A stretch of DNA of 64,000 bases from Pelomonas dachongensis (GTDB taxonomy: Bacteria; Pseudomonadota; Gammaproteobacteria; Burkholderiales; Burkholderiaceae_C), in contig NZ_JBIGHY010000002.1 of the NCBI RefSeq assembly GCF_043555865.1, positions 558,001 to 622,000 of the forward strand, read 5' to 3'. Below the pieces are notes generated by a model. That model had not been told where the DNA came from. It did no database searches and saw nothing but the letters and a program-made list of their open reading frames with translations. Position 1 is the first letter of the stretch. Each line of letters begins with the position of its first letter. Positions 42,339 to 50,585 of the stretch are shown here, one piece after another. The position numbers and the translations under genes were made by a program.

Positions 42339-43432
42339 AGTCCCGACTCCTGCCCCTGATCGCCGGCCTGCTCGTGCTGGTCTCTCCCGTCACCCACGCG
42401 GCCAAGAAGGCCACCAAGCGAGCGCCGGCCAAGGCGGAAGCGCCGCAACCGCTCGGGCCGCGCGCCGAGGTGCTTGCCTTTGCCGACGACTTGGCTGCGG
42501 CGCAAGGCTGGGACGCCGCCACGCTGCGCGAACAGCTGACCGAGGCGCTGGACCTGCCGCGCGTGAAGCAACTCATCCTGCCGGCTGCTGTCGGCACCGC
42601 CAAGGACTGGTCGGCCTACCGCGACCGCTTCATCGAGCCCAGGCGCCTGGAGGCCGGCGCCGCTTTCTGGGCCGAGCACGAGGCCGCACTCACCCGCGCC
42701 GAGAACCAGTACGGCGTGCCGGCCGAGATTGTGGTCGGCATTGTCGGCGTGGAGACCTTCTATGGCCGCATCATGGGCGGCTTCAAGGTGCTGGACGCGC
42801 TGGCCACACTGGCCTTCGACTTCCCCGCCGCCCACCCGCGCGCGGCCGACCGCCAGGCCTTCTTCCGCAAGGAGCTGGCTGAGTTCCTGAAGCTCAGCCG
42901 CGAGAACGGCCTGGACGCCGCCGCCGTGCGCGGCAGCTACGCCGGCGCTTTGGGTCTGCCGCAGTTCATGCCCGGCAGCTGGCGCCAGCATGCGGTGGAC
43001 TTCGACGGCGATGGCCACATCGACCTGATGAGCAGCCCGGGGGACGCCATCGGCAGCGTGGCGCACTACCTGTCGCAGTACGGCTGGAAGCCTGGCATGG
43101 CCACGCACTACAGCGTCAGGCTGCCGCACGACCAGGCCGAGCGGGCGCGGCTGCTGGCGCCGGACATCAAGCCCACGTTCACCGCGGCCGACCTGCTGGC
43201 CGCCGGCGCGCTGCCGTCCGAGGCGGCGCGCGAGCACGTCGGCGCCATGGCCGTCATCGAACTGCAGAACGGGCCGAAGAAGCCCACCACCGTGCTCCTG
43301 GGCACGGAGAACTTCTGGGTCGTCACGCGCTACAACTGGTCGGCCTACTACGCGCTGGCCGTCATCGAGCTGGGGCAGGCGGTCAAGGCTAGGCGTCTTC
43401 ACCAGGCGCGGGCCCCGTCGGTCCCGGGTTGA
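42335..43432 (+). CDS. mltB: Membrane-bound lytic murein transglycosylase B
   Basis: 365 residues starting at a GTG that overlaps the tgpA stop. The signal peptide ends near THA; no lipobox Cys is seen, so it is probably soluble periplasmic. The catalytic Glu is in GIVGVETFYGRIMG, with the family blocks YAGALGLPQFMPGSW and DFDGDGHIDL. Function: cleavage of the MurNAc-GlcNAc bond of peptidoglycan with formation of 1,6-anhydroMurNAc. Its 3' end overlaps the remains of comEC on the opposite strand by 44 bp. Confidence 0.93.
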   Translation: MKSRLLPLIAGLLVLVSPVTHAAKKATKRAPAKAEAPQPLGPRAEVLAFADDLAAAQGWDAATLREQLTEALDLPRVKQLILPAAVGTAKDWSAYRDRFIEPRRLEAGAAFWAEHEAALTRAENQYGVPAEIVVGIVGVETFYGRIMGGFKVLDALATLAFDFPAAHPRAADRQAFFRKELAEFLKLSRENGLDAAAVRGSYAGALGLPQFMPGSWRQHAVDFDGDGHIDLMSSPGDAIGSVAHYLSQYGWKPGMATHYSVRLPHDQAERARLLAPDIKPTFTAADLLAAGALPSEAAREHVGAMAVIELQNGPKKPTTVLLGTENFWVVTRYNWSAYYALAVIELGQAVKARRLHQARAPSVPG

Positions 43433-44973
43433 CGGTAGGCAGCACGCGGTCGTGCCAGTAGCGCCGCAGCCGGTCGCGCTCGCAGCTCGATTCGCCGGTC
43501 GCACTGGCCCATCGCCACGCACCGCAGGCAGGGCTTCCCACGACGTCGGCGCCGGCCTCCTGATAGCGCCGCAGCACCGGCAGCGCCGGGTGCCCGAGCG
43601 GCTGCGGTAGCCCGCCTACACGAGTGCCACGCGCGGCTGCACAGCGGCCAGCAGTTCCGCGCTCGATGAAGTCTTGCTGAATGGTGCGGCACCAGCAGCA
43701 CATCGGCACGCAGGTCGAGCTCGCGTGCCGCCATCGCCCCGCTCCTGCACGGCCTCCAGGTCGCCCAGCAGCAGCGCACGCCGGCCCTACGCGGCCGTGA
43801 TGCGCAGCACGCAGGACAGGTCGTTGGACTTCAGTCCCGCCTCATGGTGCGCCGGCAGCGGATGCAGCACATCGAAGCGCACGCCGTCCCTGGTCCAATG
43901 CTGGCCGGCCTCGCAGCGCGTCTCTTGCGGGCCGGTGCGCAGCAGCGGGTGCCCCGGCTCCAGTGAACTGCGCAGCTCAATGACGTCCAGCCCCCGCAGC
44001 AGCGAGGCCGCGCCACCCACGTGGTCGGTGTCGCGGTGGCTCAACATCAGCACGTGCAGCCGCCGCACGCTCAAACGGCGCAACAGCGGCAGCAACACAC
44101 GCTCGCCGGCATCAGCGCCGGGCGCGTAGGCCGGGCCGGTGTCTAACAGCAGCGTGTGCTGCGCCGTGCGCAGCAGCACGGCGTTGCTCTGGCCCACGTC
44201 CGGCGCCAGCAGTTCGAACTCGCCCGGGTCGGGCCGCGGCACGGCGGGCCACAGCAGCGGCAGCAGCAGCAGCGGCAGCAGCAGCGCCACGCCCGCCAGG
44301 CGCAACCGCCACGGCAACCGTAGCGCGATCAGCAGCGCGCCCGGCAACGCCAGCGCCTGCTCCCACCACGGCGCGGCAGGCAGCCACAGACGGCGCCCGG
44401 CCACGCCACCGGCAGCTGCAGCCAGGCCATCAGGCCCTGGGTCAGCAGCGCGGCCAGGCTCCAAAGAGGCGCGGCCAGGCCACCCAGCAAGGCCAGCGGC
44501 GTGATGACGAAACTGATCATCGGAATGGCCACCAGATTGGCCAGCAAGCCCACCGCCGACAGCTGGCCGAAACAGATCAGACTCAGCGGCGCCAGACCGA
44601 CCGCCGCGACGAGCTGTGTGAGCAGCGCCGCCATCAAGCGCACACGCCAGCCCTCGGCCGGCTCGTTGCCGGCCGCCATCAGCAGCCCCACGGCACCGAA
44701 CGACAGCCAGAAGCCCGGCTGCATCAGCGACCCCGGGTCAACCGCGGTGACCATGACCGCCGCCGCCAGCAGCAGCCAGTGGCGGCGGTGCAGCGCGAGC
44801 AGCAGCACGGCTGCTACCGCCAGCGCCGCGCACTCAGCGCCCGAGGGCAGCCGCTCGCAGCGATGCAGCAACGCCAGGCCGAGCAGCCAGGCCAGCCCCG
44901 TCACAACGAGTTCCCGCACGCCCCAAGGCCTCTGCACCTGCGCCCTCCCCGCGCATGCCCCGAGGTGTAGCAT
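43389..44973 (-). pseudogene. comEC: comEC/rec2 pseudogene (DNA-uptake channel), internally deleted and frameshifted
   Basis: The minus strand carries ComEC-like sequence spread over at least three frames. A first part (44973 to about 44395) starts with an N-terminal-like hydrophobic segment. It then runs directly into the end of the Competence domain (VDPGSLMQPGFWLSFGAVGLL, FGQLSAVGLLANLVAIP), so most of the OB-fold and channel region seems deleted. A 1-nt shift near 44395 moves to the frame that carries the beta-lactamase-like domain (PDVGQSNAVLLRT, LMLSHRDTDHVGG). A TAG at 43787-43789 interrupts it before GRRALLLGDLEAVQE. Further shifts near 43738, 43695 and 43600, plus another in-frame TAG, break the rest (DLRADVLLVPHH; HPALPVLRRYQEAG). 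A working 700-800 residue channel cannot be made. Confidence 0.88.
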
Positions 44974-45010
44974 GCCGCCGTTTTTCTCACGCGCCACCGC
45001 GCTTCCCCGC

Positions 45011-45481
45011 ATGAGCACCTCCGCCGCCATCCAGGCCAAGCTGGCCGAACTGGGCATCACGCTGCCCCCCGTGGCCATTCCCGCAGCGGCCTACCTGCCT
45101 TTCACGCGCACCGGCAACCTGCTGTTCCTGTCCGGCCACATTGCCAAGAAAGATGGCATGCCCTGGCTGGGTCAGCTGGGCAAGGACACCGACACCGCCA
45201 CCGGCCAGCAAGCCGCCCGCGCCGTCGCCATCGATCTGCTGGGCACGCTGCAGGCCGCGACGGGCGACCTGGGCAAGGTGGTGCGCATCGTCAAGGTCAT
45301 GAGCCTGGTCAACAGCACGCCGGACTTCACCGAACAGCACCTGGTCACCAACGGCTGCTCGGAACTGCTGGCCGCCGTGATGGGCGACGCCGGCAAGCAC
45401 GCCCGCAGCGCGTTCGGCGTGGCGCAGATCCCGATGGGCGCCTGCGTCGAGATCGAGCTGATCGCCGAAGTGCGCGACTGA
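45011..45481 (+). CDS. RidA (YjgF/YER057c/UK114) family protein, Rid2/3-like
   Basis: 156 residues from the ATG at 45011; an in-frame ATG at 44972 is an alternative. It matches the longer Rid subfamily that opens IQAKLAELGITLPPVA. The family blocks NLLFLSGHIAKKDG, LGTLQAATGDLGKVVRIVKVMSLVN and IPMGACVEIELIAEV are present. The position equivalent to the RidA active-site arginine is not obvious in the C-terminal block, so true enamine/imine deaminase activity is uncertain. Its stop overlaps the dsbB start by 1 nt. Confidence 0.85.
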   Translation: MSTSAAIQAKLAELGITLPPVAIPAAAYLPFTRTGNLLFLSGHIAKKDGMPWLGQLGKDTDTATGQQAARAVAIDLLGTLQAATGDLGKVVRIVKVMSLVNSTPDFTEQHLVTNGCSELLAAVMGDAGKHARSAFGVAQIPMGACVEIELIAEVRD

Positions 45482-45975
45482 TGTTCGTCAGCTCGCCGTC
45501 CAAGCTGCCGGCACGCGCGCTGCTGGCCATGGCCGCCGCCAGCTTTGCCGGCGTGGGCATCGCGCTCGTCGCGCAGCACCAGTTCGGCGTGAAGCCGTGC
45601 CCCTGGTGCGTGCTGCAGCGGGCCATTTACCTGCTCATCGGCGCACTGTCGCTGCTGGGCTGGTTGGTGCAAGCCAAGCGCTCCTTGCGCCAGGCCGCGC
45701 TGGTCGTCGTGCTGATGCTGTGCGCCGCGGGCCTGACGGCGGCGGTGTTCCAGCACGAGGTCGCGTCACAGAGCGCCACCTGCGCAATGGGCCTGGCCGA
45801 CAAGATCATCACCGCGCTGCAACTCGAAGAGCTGTGGCCGTCGGTATTCATGGTCACGGCCAACTGCGCCGAAGCCGCGGCCTACCGACTGATGGGCCTG
45901 CCCTACGAGGTCTGGAGCGGTCTGCTGTTCGCAGCGCTGTCGGCACTGGGGCTGTGGACGCTCACGCGGCGGTAG
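45481..45975 (+). CDS. dsbB: Disulfide bond formation protein B
   Basis: 164 residues with four transmembrane helices. Both redox pairs are present: C40/C43 (CPWC) and C101/C129. Function: inner-membrane reoxidation of DsbA, passing electrons to quinone. The genetic coupling to the RidA-family gene is by a 1-nt overlap and has no evident functional reason. There is 236 bp of non-coding DNA between it and the tRNA-Ser. Confidence 0.94.
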   Translation: MFVSSPSKLPARALLAMAAASFAGVGIALVAQHQFGVKPCPWCVLQRAIYLLIGALSLLGWLVQAKRSLRQAALVVVLMLCAAGLTAAVFQHEVASQSATCAMGLADKIITALQLEELWPSVFMVTANCAEAAAYRLMGLPYEVWSGLLFAALSALGLWTLTRR

Positions 45976-46011
45976 CAGTGATGCCTCGATAGGTTGCTCA
46001 TCCCACCTGGT

Positions 46012-46097
46012 CTGGGAGCCTGGAGTGACGACGATTCAGCGCTCTCAGGCAAAAGTGAAGGTGCGGGCTGGCACAAGAATGCCTGGTTGCCGCACAC
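46012..46097 (+). ncRNA. Possible glycine-riboswitch relic or structured RNA downstream of dsbB
   Basis: CTCTCAGGCAAAAG (46042-46055) is identical to the conserved 3' edge of a glycine aptamer. CTGGGAG (46012-46018) can pair with CTCTCAG (46042-46048) as a P1-like stem of 7 bp with one wobble. Only 23 nt lie between the arms, so the aptamer core is missing. A second helix, GTGCGG/CCGCAC enclosing GGCA/TGCC, follows at 46061-46095. No glycine-related gene lies downstream. Treat it as a relic or chance match. Confidence 0.25.
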
Positions 46098-46131
46098 AGA
46101 TCGGCTCGGATGCCGCGGGACACCCGGAAAC

Positions 46132-46166
46132 AAAAAAGCCCGTCTCCACTGGGGAAAACGGGCTTT
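46132..46166 (-). terminator. Intrinsic terminator after tRNA-Ser
   Basis: A 9-bp stem AAAGCCCGT/ACGGGCTTT (46035-style repeat at 46135-46143 and 46158-46166) encloses a 14-nt loop. On the minus strand it continues into further T residues. It sits 46 nt beyond the 3' end of tRNA-Ser. Confidence 0.8.
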
Positions 46167-46211
46167 CAGGGTTCTTTGGGAGACGTCTTGGGACGTCCTA
46201 GAACGTGTACT

Positions 46212-46304
46212 TGGCGGAGTCGGAGGGATTCGAACCCTCGATGCAGGTTTTGCCCACATACTCCCTTAGCAGGGGAGCACCTTCGGCCACTCGGTCACGA
46301 CTCC
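46212..46304 (-). tRNA. tRNA-Ser (anticodon GCT)
   Basis: 93 nt on the minus strand. The acceptor is GGAGTCG/CGACTCC, the anticodon stem CTCCC/GGGAG with loop CTGCTAA (anticodon GCT, reading AGC/AGU). It has the long variable arm expected of tRNA-Ser, T arm GAGGGTTCGAATCCCTC and an encoded CCA. Confidence 0.95.
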
Positions 46305-46352
46305 AGCACAGCCGCGCATTCTATATCAAGTGCAGCGAGCTTCTCGCAAAAA

Positions 46353-47627
46353 TCAGGCAGCGACTGCGTCCTGATCCAAATCGAAGGCCTTGTGCAGCGC
46401 GCGCACGGCCAGTTCCATGTACTTCTCGTCGATGACGACGCTGGTCTTGATCTCGCTGGTGGAGATCATCTGGATGTTGATGCCCTCTTCGCTCAGCGCG
46501 CGGAACATCTTGCTGGCCACGCCGACGTGCGAGCGCATGCCGATGCCGACGATCGACACCTTGCAGATCTTCGCATCACCAACGACCTTACCCGCATTGG
46601 TGGCGGGGCCGACGGTGCTCTGCAGCAGTTCCATCGTGCGCGCATAGTCGTTGCGGTGCACGGTGAACGAGAAGTCGGTCTTGCCGTCGTGCGAGACGTT
46701 CTGGATGATGACGTCGATGTCGATGTTGGCCTCGGCCACCGGGCCCAGGATCTGGAAAGCGATGCCGGGCTTGTCGGGTACGCCCAGCAGCGTCACCTTG
46801 GCCTCGTCACGGTTGAAGGCAATGCCCGAAACGACGGCTTGTTCCATGTTTTCGTCCTCTTCAAAACTGATCAGGGTGCCGGACTTGGCTTCTTCGTTGA
46901 TGTCGATGTCCCAGGGCGTGAAGCTGGACAGCACGCGCAGCGGCACCTTGTACTTGCCCGCGAACTCCACCGAGCGGATCTGCAGAATCTTGGAGCCCAG
47001 CGACGCCATCTCCAGCATCTCTTCGAAGCTGATGGTGTGCAGGCGGCGCGCCTCGGGCACGATGCGCGGATCGGTTGTGTAGACGCCGTCCACGTCGGTG
47101 TAGATCAGGCACTCGTCGGCCTTCATCGCCGCAGCGATGGCGACAGCCGACGTGTCGGAGCCGCCACGACCCAGCGTCGTGATGTTGTCGTTGGCATCGA
47201 TGCCCTGGAAGCCGGCGATGACGACCACTTTGCCCGCGGCCAGGTCGGCGCGCACGCGCTTGTCGTCGATGCTCTCGATGCGGGCCTTGGTGTGCGACGA
47301 GTCCGTGGACACCGGCACCTGCCATCCTGTGTAGCTCACGGCCTGCACGCCCTCTGCCTGCAGCGCAATGGCCAGCAGGCCTACCGAGACCTGCTCGCCG
47401 GTGGCGGCGATCATGTCCAGTTCACGGTTGACCTCGGCCGTGACGCTGGCTGGCGACAACTCCTTGGCCAACCCCAGCAGTCGGTTGGTTTCACCGCTCA
47501 TGGCCGAGGGCACGACCACCATCTGGTGGCCGGCGCGCACCCATTTGGCGACGCGCTTGGCGACGTTGCGGATGCGATCGGTGGACCCCATCGAGGTACC
47601 GCCGTACTTGTGGACGATCAAAGCCAT
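46353..47627 (-). CDS. lysC: Aspartate kinase (aspartokinase, lysine-sensitive type)
   Basis: 424 residues from the ATG at 47627, which gives the invariant opening VHKYGGTSMG; the frame extends to 47669 without support. The kinase domain contains GRGGSDTSAVAIAAA and TDVDGVYTTDPRI. Two ACT domains follow (about 265-424), with VTLLGVPDKPGIA and VSIVGIGMRSHVGVASKMF. Function: phosphorylation of aspartate, the first step towards Lys, Met, Thr and diaminopimelate; the ACT domains bind feedback inhibitors. In related enzymes an internal start yields a separate regulatory subunit; I cannot tell here. It is 60 bp after tilS on the same strand. Confidence 0.96.
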   Translation of the reverse strand: MALIVHKYGGTSMGSTDRIRNVAKRVAKWVRAGHQMVVVPSAMSGETNRLLGLAKELSPASVTAEVNRELDMIAATGEQVSVGLLAIALQAEGVQAVSYTGWQVPVSTDSSHTKARIESIDDKRVRADLAAGKVVVIAGFQGIDANDNITTLGRGGSDTSAVAIAAAMKADECLIYTDVDGVYTTDPRIVPEARRLHTISFEEMLEMASLGSKILQIRSVEFAGKYKVPLRVLSSFTPWDIDINEEAKSGTLISFEEDENMEQAVVSGIAFNRDEAKVTLLGVPDKPGIAFQILGPVAEANIDIDVIIQNVSHDGKTDFSFTVHRNDYARTMELLQSTVGPATNAGKVVGDAKICKVSIVGIGMRSHVGVASKMFRALSEEGINIQMISTSEIKTSVVIDEKYMELAVRALHKAFDLDQDAVAA

Positions 47628-47687
47628 GAGATTGAGCGAAGGCTGAAAACGGAGCCGCCGGAAAGGCACGCTCGCAAACCCCTGATT

Positions 47688-48992
47688 TTAGGCAGGGTTG
47701 CGCGCTGCGCCTTCGCTCTGGAGCAAGGCTGAGTCCTCCAACCAGCGCAAGGAAAGCTGCGGCTCATCTTGATCCGCGAAGGCACGCGCGTCCACGCCCA
47801 AGCCGGCGACGGCAATAAGACGCCCCTCGCCGTCCAGCAGCAACGGCCCGCCACGTCGCCATGGCGGCAATCCTGCCTCCTGACAGGCCTTCTTCAGGCT
47901 GCGCGGCACGGAAGTCGGCGCACGCTGGAACTGATCGGCAGACGCGCGGGCACGCTGCGTCAGGCAGACAAGACGAGCGGGTGCGATGCCGATCGGCGCG
48001 GCTTCCACGAGCCAGCCTCCCCGCCAACCGGGCTGCGGATGCAGGCCGGGTCGACTCAGATCGACGAGACTCGCTGGCGGCGCTTCGACGGCGCCGTCGA
48101 ACCAGAACAGTCCGTCGCGGTAGGCATGCAACTCGCCACCAGGGGCCGGCCACATCGCCGGCGAACCCGGTCGCCACTCCTCCAGCAGTCGCGCCACCAG
48201 GCTGGCCGGCGCCTGGGTGTGGCGCGACAGCCAGGCGCGCAGCGCGTTGCTGGCACGCGCCGGCGACAGCCGTGTCAGTGCCGGCAGGTCCAGGCGCTCC
48301 CCGGGCGCCAGGCCGGCGAGATCCTGCTTGGCGACCTCGGCCGCCAGCGCGGCCGCCTGCTGCGCCCAGCGTGCTGCCTGGGCCAGCCCGGCCTCCCCGC
48401 CTGGAAAGGCCGGCCACAAGGTTTGACGCAGCCGGTTGCGGGCCAGCCTCGCGTCTGCATTGCTCGGGTCCTCGATCCAGCGCAAACCGTGTTGCTCGGC
48501 ATAAGCGAGGATCCGCGCGCGCGGCTGATCCAGCCAGGGGCGCGCCCAGCACAGGCCATCGCGCCAGTGCATGCGAGGCATGGCCGCGAGCCCAGCCACG
48601 CCCGCGCCGCGCATCGCCTGCAGCACGAAAGTTTCGGCCTGGTCCTGCCGGTGGTGCGCCAGCAGCAGCAGGTCCGCGCCGGCCGCCGTCGCCATATCGT
48701 GCAGCGCCTGATGCCGGCCGCTGCGGGCCCACGCCTCGATGCTGTCGCCGCGCGCCGGTGCGCCGGTCAGTCGTGTGCTGGCGAAGCAGGCACCAAACTC
48801 AGCCGCCACACGCTCGCAGTGCACGACCCAGTCGTCCGCCTGCGGCTGCAGCCCGTGGTGAACATGCAGCGCCAGCACCCGCGCACCCGAGCGGGTCGCC
48901 ACGTGCAGCAGCGCAGTGGAGTCGAGGCCGCCGCTGAAGGCGACAGCGACCCGGTCAGTCTCAACGATTCTTCGTGTCGCTGAAGCGGCCAT
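47688..48992 (-). CDS. tilS: tRNA(Ile)-lysidine synthetase
   Basis: 434 residues. The N-type PP-loop AFSGGLDSTALLH and the downstream HHRQDQAETFVLQAMRGAG and WIEDPSNADARLARNRLR blocks identify TilS. The C-terminal substrate-binding domain is present. Function: converts C34 of tRNA-Ile(CAU) to lysidine so that it reads AUA, an essential step. The start at 48992 lies 32 nt inside the 3' end of accA, so translation is probably coupled. Confidence 0.93.
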   Translation of the reverse strand: MAASATRRIVETDRVAVAFSGGLDSTALLHVATRSGARVLALHVHHGLQPQADDWVVHCERVAAEFGACFASTRLTGAPARGDSIEAWARSGRHQALHDMATAAGADLLLLAHHRQDQAETFVLQAMRGAGVAGLAAMPRMHWRDGLCWARPWLDQPRARILAYAEQHGLRWIEDPSNADARLARNRLRQTLWPAFPGGEAGLAQAARWAQQAAALAAEVAKQDLAGLAPGERLDLPALTRLSPARASNALRAWLSRHTQAPASLVARLLEEWRPGSPAMWPAPGGELHAYRDGLFWFDGAVEAPPASLVDLSRPGLHPQPGWRGGWLVEAAPIGIAPARLVCLTQRARASADQFQRAPTSVPRSLKKACQEAGLPPWRRGGPLLLDGEGRLIAVAGLGVDARAFADQDEPQLSLRWLEDSALLQSEGAARNPA

Positions 48993-49932
48993 AGGCCTGG
49001 ACGCGCTCGTAGCGACGGTCCAGTAGCTCGCGGGTCTTCAGGTCGCTGACCTGGCGCAGCGCGTCGGACAGCGCACGCTTCAGGTTGGACGCCATCTGCT
49101 TGGGGTCGCGATGCGCGCCACCCACCGGCTCGTTGACGATCTTGTCGATCAGGTTCAGCGCCTTCAGGCGATGCGCCGTGATGCCCAGCGCCTCGGCCGC
49201 GTCGGACGCGCGCTCGCTGCTCTTCCACAGAATGGAGGCGCAGCCCTCGGGCGAGATGACGGAATAGGCCGCGAACTGCAGCATCAGCACCTGGTCGGCC
49301 ACACCGATGGCCAGCGCGCCGCCCGAGCCCCCTTCGCCGATGACGGTGGCGATGATTGGCACTTCCAGTTGCGCCATCTCGAAGATGTTGCGACCGATGG
49401 CTTCGCTCTGGCTGCGCTCCTCGGCCCCGATGCCGGGGTAGGCACCCATGGTGTCGATGAACGTGAACACAGGCAGACCGAACTTCTCGGCCAGCTTCAT
49501 CAGACGCAGGGCCTTGCGGTAGCCTTCGGGGCGCGGCATGCCGAAGTTGCGCAGCGTGCGCTCCTTGGCGTCACCACCGCGCTGGTGGCCGATGATCATG
49601 CAGGGCTGGCCGTTGAAGCGCGCGATGCCGCCCACGATGGCGGCGTCGTCGGCGAAGTGGCGGTCACCGTGCAGTTCCTGGAACTCTGTGAAGACCTCTT
49701 CACAGTAGTCCAGCGTCTGCGGTCGTTGCGGGTGGCGGGCCACCTGATACACCTGCCACGGCGCGACGTTGGAATAGACCTCCTTCGTCAGCTGCTGGCT
49801 TTTCTTCGAGAGGCGGTCGATCTCCTCGGAGATGTCGACGGCGGACTCGCTCTGCACGTAGCGCAGTTCTTCGATCTTGGTCTCGAGCTCGGCAATGGGC
49901 TGCTCGAATTCCAGAAAGTGTTTCTTGCTCAT
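48961..49932 (-). CDS. accA: Acetyl-CoA carboxylase carboxyltransferase subunit alpha
   Basis: 323 residues from the ATG at 49932, opening MSKKHFLEFEQPIAELE as in other AccA proteins. The blocks GMPRPEGYRKALRLM, TFIDTMGAYPGIGAEERSQ and GEGGSGGALAIGVAD are intact. Function: the carboxyltransferase half-reaction that forms malonyl-CoA, together with AccD (not in the window). Its start overlaps the stop of the glycosylase gene by 1 nt, and its end overlaps tilS, so it sits in a tight operon. Confidence 0.97.
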   Translation of the reverse strand: MSKKHFLEFEQPIAELETKIEELRYVQSESAVDISEEIDRLSKKSQQLTKEVYSNVAPWQVYQVARHPQRPQTLDYCEEVFTEFQELHGDRHFADDAAIVGGIARFNGQPCMIIGHQRGGDAKERTLRNFGMPRPEGYRKALRLMKLAEKFGLPVFTFIDTMGAYPGIGAEERSQSEAIGRNIFEMAQLEVPIIATVIGEGGSGGALAIGVADQVLMLQFAAYSVISPEGCASILWKSSERASDAAEALGITAHRLKALNLIDKIVNEPVGGAHRDPKQMASNLKRALSDALRQVSDLKTRELLDRRYERVQAYGRFSDTKNR

Positions 49933-50585
49933 CAGTAGTCCACAGGTAGCGGATCGAGGCTTCTCCAAATGTACCAAACGGCCACGGAGCGGTACGGCGC
50001 CCAGGCGTCGCCCACTTCGCGGGCTTCGGCACGCGAGACGGGCTCGCCGGAGAAGTAATTTTGGCTGATGCCCTTCAACAGGCCGACGTCGTCCAGCGGC
50101 ATCACGTTGGGGCGCATCAGGTGAAAAATGAGGAACATCTCGGCCGTCCAGCGGCCGATGCCGCGGATGGCGACCAGTTCTTCGATGATGGCTTCGTCGT
50201 CCATCTGCGCCCACTGGCGCACATGGACCTGGCCCGAATCGAAGTGCTCGGCCAGATCGCGCAGGTACTCGACCTTGCGGGCTGACAATCCGGCGGCCCG
50301 CTGCTCGTCAAAGCCCAGCGCCAGCACGGCCAGCGGCTGGAATTTTGGCATCAGGTCGACCCAGCGCCCCCAGACCGACTGGGCGGCCTTCACCGAAATC
50401 TGCTGGCCGACGATGGAGCGCGCCAGCGTCGCAAACGCGTCGCCGCGGCTTTGCAGGCGGGCCTCGCCAAACTGGGGGATGAGCTTCTTCATGACCCGGT
50501 CGCGCTTGGCCAGGTGCTTGCAGGCCTCGTCCCAATAGGGCGGGACCACTTCAGGCACGACCTCGGCAGGCGTCTTCGATGACAT
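49932..50585 (-). CDS. DNA-3-methyladenine glycosylase II (AlkA-like, HhH-GPD)
   Basis: 217 residues. The helix-hairpin-helix and GPD region reads ELVAIRGIGRWTAEMFLIFHL followed by MPLDDVGLL, in which the second Asp of LDD is the probable catalytic residue. It lacks the N-terminal domain of E. coli AlkA, so it is the compact type. Function: base excision of alkylated purines. It overlaps cysS upstream and accA downstream by 1 nt each. Confidence 0.92.
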   Translation of the reverse strand: MSSKTPAEVVPEVVPPYWDEACKHLAKRDRVMKKLIPQFGEARLQSRGDAFATLARSIVGQQISVKAAQSVWGRWVDLMPKFQPLAVLALGFDEQRAAGLSARKVEYLRDLAEHFDSGQVHVRQWAQMDDEAIIEELVAIRGIGRWTAEMFLIFHLMRPNVMPLDDVGLLKGISQNYFSGEPVSRAEAREVGDAWAPYRSVAVWYIWRSLDPLPVDY

